Below are positions 8,032 to 15,360 of a stretch of 19,701 nucleotides of DNA, piece by piece. The stretch lies in assembly GCF_937997535.1 (NCBI RefSeq), contig NZ_CALKTT010000086.1:1-19701 (forward strand). Direction: 5' to 3'. The notes beneath the pieces are model-generated. The model was not told where the DNA came from and did no database searches. It saw only the letters and a list, made by a program, of their open reading frames with translations. Source of the stretch: an uncultured Campylobacter sp. GTDB taxonomy: Bacteria; Campylobacterota; Campylobacteria; Campylobacterales; Campylobacteraceae. Position 1 is the first letter of the stretch. Every line of letters begins with the position of its first letter. The translations under genes were made by a program, and so were the position numbers.

Positions 8032-8717
8032 AAGAGAGCGTTTTCTAGGCGCAATAAACTTCCCATATTTCAAATTTTAAACTATTACACATAAGCGAAA
8101 TTTTCATTTCCACCCAATTCAGATATTTAGCTATTTTAGTTCTTGCAGAAAATACGTTTATCCTGCCGATTTCATTTGAAGTCACGGATAAATTATTGAA
8201 TATAGATTTATGTAAAAATTCTTCTAATAAAAACACCAAATGCGTCAAAAATACATGAAATTATTCATATAATTATACGTTAATTTCGTATTGATTTTTT
8301 ACTTGAAAATTATAGTTTTCAATATAAAATATCTAAAACTATGGGGATTTTGGCGCTTTTCAACACTAATTATCGTATATCGTCTAAAGAACCCAAAAGA
8401 TTAAATGTAAATTTTCTATCATTAGGTTTTATATTCTGCCTTACTTATCGTTCCATTTAGCTTTTAAATTTAAAATTAATTACTTTATGATATAGACACG
8501 CCGCGCAGGATAAAATAAAATTTCATAATTTATAACGCAAAAACCAAATTGCCCTACGTTTACTCGTAAATTGATAATTTGCTGCCCCTATTTTGGAATT
8601 CAACCTTTTAAGGCAAAATAGATTAAAATTCCATTCAAATTTTAGCTTACGCCCTCCCCCTCGTATCGCTCTTAGTAAATTTATCGCACTCGGCGCGAAA
8701 TTTTAAAATTTGGTAAC

Positions 8718-8755
8718 GCGGGGTTTCTAAAATTTATCTAAATTTCAAACCCCGC
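8718..8755. promoter_or_regulatory. 9-bp inverted repeat abutting a -10 box
   Basis: GCGGGGTTT (8718-8726) and AAACCCCGC (8747-8755) are perfect inverted copies around a 20-nt AT-rich centre. The right arm ends three bases before a consensus TATAAT at 8759-8764, so the element covers the region where the -35 would be. It could be a repressor or activator site; it is less likely to be a terminator, because no gene ends nearby and no T-run follows. Confidence 0.5.
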
Positions 8756-8758
8756 AAG

Positions 8759-8764
8759 TATAAT
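8759..8764 (+). promoter_or_regulatory. Putative -10 box (TATAAT)
   Basis: TATAAT lies 33 nt before the ATG at 8798 and right after the inverted repeat at 8718-8755. Spacing fits a short leader with the ribosome-binding site AAAGGC near 8787. Confidence 0.5.
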
Positions 8765-8797
8765 CCGCCATAAATTTTAAAAATCCAAAGGCAAAAA

Positions 8798-9565
8798 ATG
8801 AATCGCAACACTTTAGACGCCATAAAATTCCGCGGCATAACCTCTAGGGTTTTATCGATCTGCTGCTACCTGATCATTTGGGCTTGTTGCGAGTTTTTGC
8901 ACGATATTACGATGAGAGGATTTTTTGCCGCCGCAGCCGCAATCGTCGCCGTGATTTTTACTTCGATGGTCTTTAAGCTCTCCGCGACCAAAATGATCTC
9001 TGATATCTCCGATAGTAAGGTCTTTAGGGCGTATTTAATTAACTTTATCGCCCGAGTGCTTTGGACTATCGTATTTATTTCGCCTTTACCATACTCTATG
9101 AATAATAATATTGTGAGCTTGGAGACTCTAGATTATACCTTACACGAGCAAGGCGGTTCTTTCGTGGAGGCATTCTATTGCATTTTAGCGGCTATGGCTA
9201 TAGGACTTAATCACTCTATGGAGATTAAAGATACGCAATTTGTTACCATTTGGTATGTAACGATTACAGCGTTTAAGATTATCGGCACCATAGCACCGGC
9301 AATAGTATATTGCTACTTAGGAGAAGCCACTAAGAGTAAAATTTTTTATGCTTACGCGTGGTTATATTTTATATGTTTAGTGCTTGTAGAAATCATCAAC
9401 TCGTTTATTAAACTGCCAGAAATGAGTAGTGCAACTACAGCGTACATGGTACTCGCGGTAATCCTTTTATCTGAAATTTTAGAACTTATCGCTTGGATTA
9501 GGATTAAAGGAATTTCAGGCGCGGAGCTTTGGAATAAAAACTTATGGACGACGCCTGCAAAATAA
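8798..9565 (+). CDS. Multi-pass membrane protein, distant member of the local five-gene family
   Basis: I do not recognise a named family. The 255-residue product has about six hydrophobic segments (roughly 17-37, 40-60, 82-102, 124-140, 148-172 and 182-202) and another near 212-233, with short polar loops. Features shared with the genes at 13071-16143 are a short basic N-terminus, a cytoplasmic-type loop ATKMISDISDSKVFRAYL after a membrane hairpin, and a C-terminal LIAWIRIKGISG that mirrors the LLAWSKIEKIS ending there. It has no signal peptide, enzyme motif or lipobox. The start at 8798 follows AAAGGC and has its own promoter with an inverted repeat. It is separated from its relatives by an ABC importer operon. 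A bona fide gene is likely; its function is unknown. Confidence 0.75.
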   Translation: MNRNTLDAIKFRGITSRVLSICCYLIIWACCEFLHDITMRGFFAAAAAIVAVIFTSMVFKLSATKMISDISDSKVFRAYLINFIARVLWTIVFISPLPYSMNNNIVSLETLDYTLHEQGGSFVEAFYCILAAMAIGLNHSMEIKDTQFVTIWYVTITAFKIIGTIAPAIVYCYLGEATKSKIFYAYAWLYFICLVLVEIINSFIKLPEMSSATTAYMVLAVILLSEILELIAWIRIKGISGAELWNKNLWTTPAK

Positions 9566-9754
9566 ATCAAAAAACCAATCAGTTTCGCTTGGCACCTGGC
9601 AGTATCCGATTAGCCTAGAGGAAAAGGGCAAAATTTTTACCAGCAAGATTCTGCTTAAAATCGCAAAATTCTGCCCTACGAAAGCATCTGAAATCCCCCA
9701 CGAAAAAATGAAATAATTTATATAAAAATTTATCTAGATTTTATGCCGATCGGC

Positions 9755-9760
9755 TATAAT
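9755..9760 (+). promoter_or_regulatory. Putative -10 box of the ABC importer operon
   Basis: TATAAT in the context CGGCTATAATTCAG, 49 nt before the start at 9809. The preceding 40 nt are very AT-rich (about 9711-9740), as is usual for Campylobacter promoters that lack a -35. A 5-bp stem CCGCA-TATTT-TGCGG (9776-9790) lies in the presumed leader. A metal-regulator site here is plausible but not shown. Confidence 0.45.
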
Positions 9761-9808
9761 TCAGCTATTCTAATCCCGCATATTTTGCGGAATTTTCAAG
9801 GAGAAAAA

Positions 9809-10855
9809 ATGCTTAAACTTCACTCAATCCTTCTTGGTGCAGCGCTTTGCGCTAGCCTGGCTTTTGCAGATCGCACGATTACCGATCAGCTCGGTCGCAA
9901 GGTCACAATCCCGGATCAAGTAAATCGTATCGTCGTGCTACACCACGAAGCACTCAATGTCTTAAACGAAATCAACGCCCAAGATAAGGTCGTAGGCATC
10001 CTAAAAAGCTGGGAGCAGCGCCTAGGCAAAGAGTATAATCGTTTGGCACCGAGTTTTAAAAACCTACCTAATCCAGGCGATATCAAAGATGTCAATTACG
10101 AAGCTCTGCTTAGTCTAAAGCCCGATGCGGTCGTAGTGGTCAACTACTTCCCTAAAGAATATATCGCTAAAATGGAGGAGTTGAAAATCCCAGTCATAGG
10201 TATTTCATTTTTCAGCTCTGCACAAGAGGAAAAAGCTAAGCTAAATCCTACCTTTAAAGATGAGCGCGATAGCTTCGCTGCTTACGATGAGGGCTTTTAC
10301 GAGGGGGTTAAAATTCTAGGCGAACTAAGCAATCACGAAAAGGATGCCGCTGAACTAATAGATTTCGTTAAAAAATCGCAAGCTGATTTAAATGCCAAAT
10401 TTAGCAATTTTATCGTAGATAAAAGACCTAGAGTTTATATGGCAAATCCCGATCTTACGACCTACGGTAGCGGCAAATATACTGGCGTAATGTTAGCAAG
10501 AGCGGGTGCGACAAACGTCGCCGCTGCGGATATAAAGGGCTACAAGCAGGTTTCTCCGGAGCAAATTTTAGCATGGAATCCGCAGATTATCTTAGTGCAA
10601 AACCGCTATCCTCAAGTACCTGCCGAGCTTAAAGCAAACCCTGCGCTAAAAGGTCTTAGCGCCGTGAAAGAGGATAGAATTTATCTAATGCCCGAATTCG
10701 TTAAAGCCTGGGGTCATCCGACTGCCGAAGCAATGGCGCTTGGTGAGGAATGGCTTGCGATGAAACTTTATCCGCAAAATTTTAAGGACGCAAACTTTGA
10801 TAAAAAAGTAGAGGAATTCTACGAGAAATTTTACCGCGTCAAATATCAAAAATAA
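9809..10855 (+). CDS. Periplasmic substrate-binding protein, FecB/BtuF type
   Basis: A 348-residue solute-binding protein of the class III (helical-backbone) type that serves iron-siderophore, haem, cobalamin and related metal-chelate importers. A signal peptide is clear: basic MLK, a hydrophobic core, and AFA before DRTITDQ, with cleavage after about residue 20. The family N-terminus DQLGRKVTIP..VNRIVVL and the C-terminal pattern PALKGLSAVKEDRIYLMP followed by WGHPTAEAMALGEEWLA are present. There is no lipobox, so it is likely free in the periplasm. The start is ATG 9809 with AAGGAG at 9798-9803; an upstream in-frame start at 9743 would place 22 extra residues before the signal peptide. The stop overlaps the permease start (TAATG). 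The substrate cannot be read from the sequence. Being near nikR/hyp makes a nickel complex possible; iron chelate, corrinoid, haem and molybdate are alternatives. Confidence 0.9.
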   Translation: MLKLHSILLGAALCASLAFADRTITDQLGRKVTIPDQVNRIVVLHHEALNVLNEINAQDKVVGILKSWEQRLGKEYNRLAPSFKNLPNPGDIKDVNYEALLSLKPDAVVVVNYFPKEYIAKMEELKIPVIGISFFSSAQEEKAKLNPTFKDERDSFAAYDEGFYEGVKILGELSNHEKDAAELIDFVKKSQADLNAKFSNFIVDKRPRVYMANPDLTTYGSGKYTGVMLARAGATNVAAADIKGYKQVSPEQILAWNPQIILVQNRYPQVPAELKANPALKGLSAVKEDRIYLMPEFVKAWGHPTAEAMALGEEWLAMKLYPQNFKDANFDKKVEEFYEKFYRVKYQK

Positions 10856-11835
10856 TGCTAAACGTGATCCTGCTTCTTTTTTGGGTAGTGCTGGCGATAA
10901 TCTCGCTCGCTAGTGGGCAGTTTCATATACCGTTAGAAGAAATTTTTAAAATTCTCTTTAGCGGAGGCGGCGATGAAGCCGCCAAAAGTGTGATGCTGGA
11001 TGTTAGAATTCCGCGCATTCTACTCTCCAGCCTTTGCGGTGGAGCGCTTGCTATCGCGGGTTTGAGCTTGCAGGCGGTATTTAAAAACCCGCTCGTTGGC
11101 CCGCACATCGTAGGCGTTAGCACTGCAGCGGCATTCGGCGGCGCGCTTTGTATTTTGCTAGGATTGAGCGGCTTATGGCTTGCGGGGTTTGCATTTTGCT
11201 TCGGACTTGCGGCGCTATTTTTACTCTATCTTTTGGCAAAATTCGTAGCACGCGCTGATATTTTCTCACTCATTTTAGCAGGTATAGTCATTAACGGCGT
11301 ATTTGCCGCGCTTACGAGCTTAGTGCAGTATCTAGCAGACGATGAGGAAGTGTTGCCTAATATCGTCTTTTGGCTACTGGGAAGCTTCGTAAGCGCAGGA
11401 TACGATAAGGTAATTTTGATGTGCGCGATCGCCCTGCCCGCTTCTGCAGTCTTAATCGCGCTGAGATGGAGGTTTAATCTACTCAGCCTAAATGATGATG
11501 ATTTGCGCGTGCTAGGCGTGGATGTTAAGTTTCTGCGCTGCACGATCCTAGCGCTTTGCACTGCTCTGATCGCCGTACAAGTTAGCGTCAGCGGAAATAT
11601 CGGCTGGGTAGGTCTTGTAGTGCCGCACGCCACCAGGCTCATCGCGAGCAGCGACCACGTGAAGCTAATGCCTGCCTGCTTCATCGCAGGAGCGATCTTT
11701 ATGCTGGCAATCGACGATCTATCTCGCTCGCTAAGTAGCGCCGAAATTCCTTTAGGAATTCTATCCGCTCTCATCGGAAGCCCGATCTTTGCCCTACTTC
11801 TAAAAAGGAGTGCCAAAAATGCAAAATCTAATTGA
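10855..11835 (+). CDS. ABC importer permease, FecCD/BtuC family
   Basis: A 326-residue inner-membrane permease with the many helices of the FecCD family. Diagnostic segments: DVRIPRILLSSLCGGALAIAGLSLQAVFKNPLVGPHIVGVS (about residues 44-84), matching the conserved RxPR...G..L..aG...Q...NPL.P...G pattern, and GWVGLVVPHATRLIASSDHVKLMP late in the protein, the coupling-loop region contacting the ATPase. It is coupled to the binding-protein gene by a TAATG overlap and to the ATPase gene by a 17-nt overlap. It forms a homodimer channel in known systems. Length is near the usual 320-350. No anomalies. Confidence 0.93.
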   Translation: MLNVILLLFWVVLAIISLASGQFHIPLEEIFKILFSGGGDEAAKSVMLDVRIPRILLSSLCGGALAIAGLSLQAVFKNPLVGPHIVGVSTAAAFGGALCILLGLSGLWLAGFAFCFGLAALFLLYLLAKFVARADIFSLILAGIVINGVFAALTSLVQYLADDEEVLPNIVFWLLGSFVSAGYDKVILMCAIALPASAVLIALRWRFNLLSLNDDDLRVLGVDVKFLRCTILALCTALIAVQVSVSGNIGWVGLVVPHATRLIASSDHVKLMPACFIAGAIFMLAIDDLSRSLSSAEIPLGILSALIGSPIFALLLKRSAKNAKSN

Positions 11836-12583
11836 GGTAAAAAATGCTGGCTTTTACTACGAGGCGGAAAAATTCTGCTTTCGCAACTTAAACTTCGAGC
11901 TTGCCAGCTCTCAAACATTAGCGATTTTGGGCTTAAACGGGCAAGGCAAAAGCACGCTAATGTCGTGTATGATGGGGATTTTGCAGCCTAAAGAAGGCGA
12001 GATCGTGCGCAAGGTAAAATTTGCTTTCTTGCCTCAAAGCTTTAACGTCGCGTTTGATTACAGCGTGCTTGACATCGTACTGATGGGGCGGGTACGCGAG
12101 ATCTCGCTCTTTTCAAAACCGGGCAAAAAGGATATTCAAATCTGCCTTGACGCTCTGGATACGCTAGGCGTCGCCCATCTGCAAAAGCGCAGCTTTAACG
12201 CCCTTAGCGGCGGGCAGAGGCAGCTCGTGCTCTTTGCTAGAGCCCTAGCTAGCGGCAGCGACGTGCTGTTTTTGGACGAGCCTGCCAGCGCGCTTGATAT
12301 CAAAAACCAAGACCGCGTGCTAAGCCTCATCGCGAATCTGCGCTCAAATAGCGATGCGAGCATAGTTTTTACCACCCATCAGCCTAATCACGCCCTCGCA
12401 GTCGCCGATCGCACACTAATCTTGCGAAATGATCTTAGCTACAACTACGGCGCAAGTAACGAAATTTTAACCGAAATCGCGCTTAGCTCGCTCTACGGCG
12501 TACAGATCAAAACGGCGGAATTTGACGTTGCGGGCGAGCAAATTCCCAGCATCACGCAAATTTTCAGCGCGCAGGTGAGGTAG
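11819..12583 (+). CDS. ABC importer ATPase, FecE/BtuD family
   Basis: A 254-residue ATPase powering the FecCD-type importer. All nucleotide-site motifs are present in order: Walker A GLNGQGKST, Q-loop LPQSF, signature LSGGQRQ, Walker B VLFLDEP with the D-loop SALD, and the switch histidine in TTHQPNH. I chose ATG 11819 because AAGGAG (11805-11810) is eight bases upstream; the GTG at 11810 overlaps that site and would add three residues. The gene overlaps the permease by 17 nt and ends the operon; no clear terminator follows, only the RAATTY-dense spacer. Confidence 0.94.
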   Translation: MQNLIEVKNAGFYYEAEKFCFRNLNFELASSQTLAILGLNGQGKSTLMSCMMGILQPKEGEIVRKVKFAFLPQSFNVAFDYSVLDIVLMGRVREISLFSKPGKKDIQICLDALDTLGVAHLQKRSFNALSGGQRQLVLFARALASGSDVLFLDEPASALDIKNQDRVLSLIANLRSNSDASIVFTTHQPNHALAVADRTLILRNDLSYNYGASNEILTEIALSSLYGVQIKTAEFDVAGEQIPSITQIFSAQVR

Positions 12584-13070
12584 CGGCGCGACAAAGCAAC
12601 TCGTCAATCGGCGTGGAATTTTAAATCGCGAGATTTTATCTTGAGCGAAATTTAAATCGCGAAATTTTGTTTTGAAATGCCGTCTTGAAATTCTGATTAA
12701 AATTTTATATCGAGGTTTTGCCATAGAATTCCAGTCTAAATTCCATAGTGAAATTTTACCGCGGAATTCCGAGTAGAAATCTTCATAGCGGAATTCTACC
12801 TGCGGTTTGCTGACTTTCAAAGCGTGCTATGAAAGTATGTCGCGCTTGAGATTTTGAAATTTCACAGTGGAATTCTACCCCGCAAATCCATAATCAAAAT
12901 TCCGTTTTAAATCCCACGGCGAAATTTTATTCTCGCTCTGGTAGAATTCCTGAAATTCCGCAGTCTGCAAGCTTGTTCCGACGAAATTTTGAAATTTTAA
13001 ATTTAGCTGTTTAATTCCTGCTTTACATCGATTTATGTATACTTCGGGGCAAATTTTTAAAAGGCTTTAT
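12584..13070. repeat. RAATTY-saturated spacer with degenerate short repeats
   Basis: About 490 nt without a gene. By eye it holds roughly 19 RAATTY sites (AAATTT, AAATTC, GAATTC) between 12610 and 13010, about one per 23 nt. They are embedded in recurring forms such as ggaattctacc (near 12791 and 12870) and its complement ggtagaattcc (near 12940). There is no tandem period, dyad operator or CRISPR-like spacing. The leader of the first tandem membrane gene starts at 13041. Confidence 0.55.
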
Positions 13071-13664
13071 ATGCAAGATATCGTATCTCGGGCAAGAAAA
13101 GAAGGGATGATCAGCACCGGCATCGATCTGTTTTTAGCGGCAGTGCCTGCGACTTTAGTTGCGCTAGATATTGCTACTGGCGGCATGCTAGGGCTTAGCA
13201 CCAACAAGACGGCTACCTATATCACTGGCGGAATTATTTTTGCTATTTTTTGTGTTTCGGTATTTTTCAGGCTAAGAGCGCTCCGCAAAATTTCAATGCT
13301 TAGCGGCATAAAAGCGGTAGCGCTTTACCGCAACTGCGTAATTGTCTGCATCTGTGTCATTGCCATAACAAGCATCTTTTTATCGATTCCTTTATCGATC
13401 TCACACAAGCATTTGGCAATGATATTGTGCATTTTGATAGCGTTTGCAGGCGCAATTTACATAGCCGTAGCGTGGTTTTGCATAAATTTTGCTCTAGCGC
13501 GCGTAAGCGGCGTGGGGATCTTTGAGACATATGTGTGGCTCTGCGTCATCCTTTTTCCGTTAAATGCACTATACCATTTGATATTCCCCATAACCCTCAC
13601 AATAACTAGCATCGTGCATCTACTAGCCTGGAGCAAGATAGAAAAGATAAGCGTAAAAGTTTAA
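13071..13664 (+). CDS. Tandem membrane protein, copy 1
   Basis: A 197-residue unrecognised membrane protein with about six helices arranged as three hairpins. After the first hairpin comes a basic loop RLRALRKISMLSGIKA, after the second ALARVSGVGIFETY, and after the third the end LLAWSKIEKIS. The recurring [I/V]S-x-SG-like signature after each hairpin suggests internal repetition. The N-terminus QARKEGMISTGIDLFLA is nearly identical in copies 2 and 3 (RARKEG here). The start is at 13071, supported by AAAGG eight to nine bases upstream and by copy 3, which has no in-frame upstream start. The ATG at 13035 lies in the conserved leader and is rejected. It has no enzyme motif or signal peptide. 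It could be a sensor, a holin-like or envelope-stress protein; function unknown. Confidence 0.75.
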   Translation: MQDIVSRARKEGMISTGIDLFLAAVPATLVALDIATGGMLGLSTNKTATYITGGIIFAIFCVSVFFRLRALRKISMLSGIKAVALYRNCVIVCICVIAITSIFLSIPLSISHKHLAMILCILIAFAGAIYIAVAWFCINFALARVSGVGIFETYVWLCVILFPLNALYHLIFPITLTITSIVHLLAWSKIEKISVKV

Positions 13665-13772
13665 AATTTCGCAAATATCTTGTCGCGATAGAATTCCGAT
13701 CTTTTCGGTTTAATTTATATTTTATGTTTGTTTATATATACTTCGGGTCAAATTTTTAAAAAGGGTTTATAT

Positions 13773-14468
13773 ATGCAATTCATTGTATCTCAGGCAAGAA
13801 AAGAAGGGATGATCAGCACCGGCATCGATCTGTTTTTAGCGGCACTACCCGTGGTTTTTATCGTAGTAGGCTATGCCTCTTTCAGCGAGCCATGGCGCCT
13901 TGACGACGAGATGATAAATTATATCGCTAGCGGAATTTTGATCGCTTTTATTTGTGTTTCAGTATTTTTCAGATTGCAGGCACTCCGAAAAATTTCAGCG
14001 CTTAGCGGCATAAAAGCAGCGACACTTTATCGCAACTGCATAATAATCTGCGTCTGCTTTTTTGCGCTAGCGCTCGTGCTCAATTACCTTTATCCGAGAG
14101 AGCCTGACGCAGACGGCGGGCAGAGTGATAATCCATTTGCGGCGATATTTGGACTAGCGCTTTTCGCAGGCGTTATTTACATAATCGTCGCATGGTTTCG
14201 CATAAATTTCTCTTTGGCGCGCGTAAGCGGCGTAAGTACCTTTCGGACTTATGTGTGGCTTTGCGTGGGACTTTTTGTGCTAAATATACTATGCAACGCA
14301 GCGATTATTGCTATAGCTATTTCTGAGCCGCGGACCGAGCAGGTCTCGGCTTTAGCTATTGCTGTCGTAATGCTTAAACTGCTCCTGCCGTTTGCCGCTC
14401 TCATAATAACCGGCATCGTGCACCTACTAGCCTGGAGCAAGATAGAAAGGATAAGCGCGGAGGTTTAA
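13773..14468 (+). CDS. Tandem membrane protein, copy 2
   Basis: A 231-residue paralogue of the preceding gene. The shared blocks are ARKEGMISTGIDLFLA, FRLQALRKISALSGIKAATLYRNC, WFRINFSLARVSGVSTF.TYVWLC and HLLAWSKIERIS. Differences are concentrated in the extracytoplasmic-side loops: it has a longer polar loop (YLYPREPDADGGQSDNPF, about 106-123) and another before the last hairpin. Conserved cytoplasmic loops with variable outer loops suggest diversification of the exposed face. I chose ATG 13773 because AAAAAGGG precedes it; the earlier ATG at 13728 is in the leader. It is transcribed alone or with copies 1 and 3; each has its own leader. Confidence 0.75.
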   Translation: MQFIVSQARKEGMISTGIDLFLAALPVVFIVVGYASFSEPWRLDDEMINYIASGILIAFICVSVFFRLQALRKISALSGIKAATLYRNCIIICVCFFALALVLNYLYPREPDADGGQSDNPFAAIFGLALFAGVIYIIVAWFRINFSLARVSGVSTFRTYVWLCVGLFVLNILCNAAIIAIAISEPRTEQVSALAIAVVMLKLLLPFAALIITGIVHLLAWSKIERISAEV

Positions 14469-14566
14469 ATTTTAAATTTCATAAACCTCTTGTCACGATA
14501 AAATTTCGCTCTTTTCGGTTTGATTAGCGTTTTACACTTCGGGATAAATTTCAAAAAGGCTTATGT

Positions 14567-15211
14567 ATGCAAGACACCGTATCTCAGGTAAGAAAAGAGG
14601 GGATGATCAGCACCGGCATTGATCTGCTTTTGGCGGTGGCGCTCGCGGTTTTTAAAGTAATAGGTCTTGCTTCTGGCGGAATGTTCTTGATAGTCAGCGG
14701 AATTTTTATTGCCCTTATCTGTTTCTCGGTGATTTATAGGCTAAGAGCGCTCTGTAAAATCTCTGCGCTTAGCGGCATAAAAGCGGCGGCGCTTTACCGC
14801 AACTGCGTAATTCTCTGCATATGCTTCGTGGCGCTTTTATTATTTTATCCGGCAGGTTGTTACAGAGAAGTAACGATGAAAGAGATGATAGAAGAAACTA
14901 TATGGAATTTAGCGGTGCCCGCAGCCGCAATCTACATAATCGTAGCGTGGCTTCGCATAAATTTCTCTTTGGCGCGAGTAAGCGGCGTGATGATATTTCG
15001 GATCTACGTGTGGCTCTGCGCCTTCTTTTTCGCGCTAAATTGGCTATGTGGCGCAGGGCCCTTCGGTTTGGCTACCTCCAAGCCGCAAACTGGCGATTCC
15101 GATGCGGCTTTAGTTATCACATCATTTAAGGAATTTTTGCCGTTTGTCGCTCTTGTGATAACTAGCATCGTGCACCTACTAGCCTGGAGCAAGATAGAAA
15201 AGCTCGCCTAA
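14567..15211 (+). CDS. Tandem membrane protein, copy 3
   Basis: A 214-residue third copy, again with six predicted helices. Its N-terminus TVSQVRKEGMISTGIDLLLAV and loops RLRALCKISALSGIKAAALYRNC and LRINFSLARVSGVMIFRIYVWLC are close to copies 1 and 2. The outer loop after helix 3 differs (CYREVTMKEMIEET) and the loop before the last hairpin is acidic and short. Only one reasonable start exists (ATG 14567, AAAAAGG upstream), and this fixes the start for the other copies. The C-terminus WSKIEKLA is truncated by a few residues relative to the others. Function is unknown. Confidence 0.75.
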   Translation: MQDTVSQVRKEGMISTGIDLLLAVALAVFKVIGLASGGMFLIVSGIFIALICFSVIYRLRALCKISALSGIKAAALYRNCVILCICFVALLLFYPAGCYREVTMKEMIEETIWNLAVPAAAIYIIVAWLRINFSLARVSGVMIFRIYVWLCAFFFALNWLCGAGPFGLATSKPQTGDSDAALVITSFKEFLPFVALVITSIVHLLAWSKIEKLA

Positions 15212-15360
15212 GCCGAAGCGCTTTCGTTTTGCGGCGACCACGCCTTTTGCAAGTCTAAACCGTAGCAACGTCCAAAAGCCGCGCGCCATCGGGCGCAGCG
15301 TCGCCGCACGCAGCAAAGCCGCAAAATAGCGCGTAAATTTAGAAAATTCAAAGGATAAAA

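Larger units (their letters stand above)
8032..8797. other. Long AT-rich spacer hypA to membrane-protein gene
   Basis: About 766 nt with no supportable gene. From roughly 8050 to 8640 it is much more AT-rich than the rest and has few RAATTY sites, so it may be a remnant of acquired DNA. An open frame of 67 codons on the minus strand (8045-8248) has no clear ribosome-binding site or recognisable product. The last 100 nt return to host texture and hold the inverted repeat and promoter listed separately. Confidence 0.5.
13041..15211 (+). repeat. Three tandem gene units, leader plus membrane-protein gene
   Basis: Three head-to-tail units each begin with the leader core ACTTCGGG (13041, 13740 and 14536), followed at about 25-35 nt by an ATGCA start and similar coding DNA. 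The 3' flanks of units 1 and 2 also match: cttgtc(g/a)cgata and ctcttttcggttt-like DNA near 13680 and 14490. This is the signature of tandem duplication of gene plus promoter, since diverged. Confidence 0.75.

Noticed and set aside
8045..8248. Minus-strand 67-codon frame as a small gene
   Set aside because: No ribosome-binding site or recognisable product; it lies in an AT-rich spacer where such frames arise easily.
9743..9808. Upstream in-frame start for the binding protein
   Set aside because: It would precede the signal peptide by 22 residues and overlaps the TATAAT box; AAGGAG supports 9809.
11226..11918. Minus-strand open frame of 230 codons
   Set aside because: Antisense to the importer permease and ATPase, whose motifs are unambiguous on the plus strand.
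12610..13010. CRISPR-like array of gaattctac repeats
   Set aside because: Repeat units are short and degenerate, spacing is irregular and both orientations occur; no cas gene is present.
13035..13070. Upstream in-frame ATG for tandem copy 1 (and 13728 for copy 2)
   Set aside because: It lies in the leader shared by all copies; copy 3 has no in-frame start there, and ribosome-binding sites fit 13071 and 13773.
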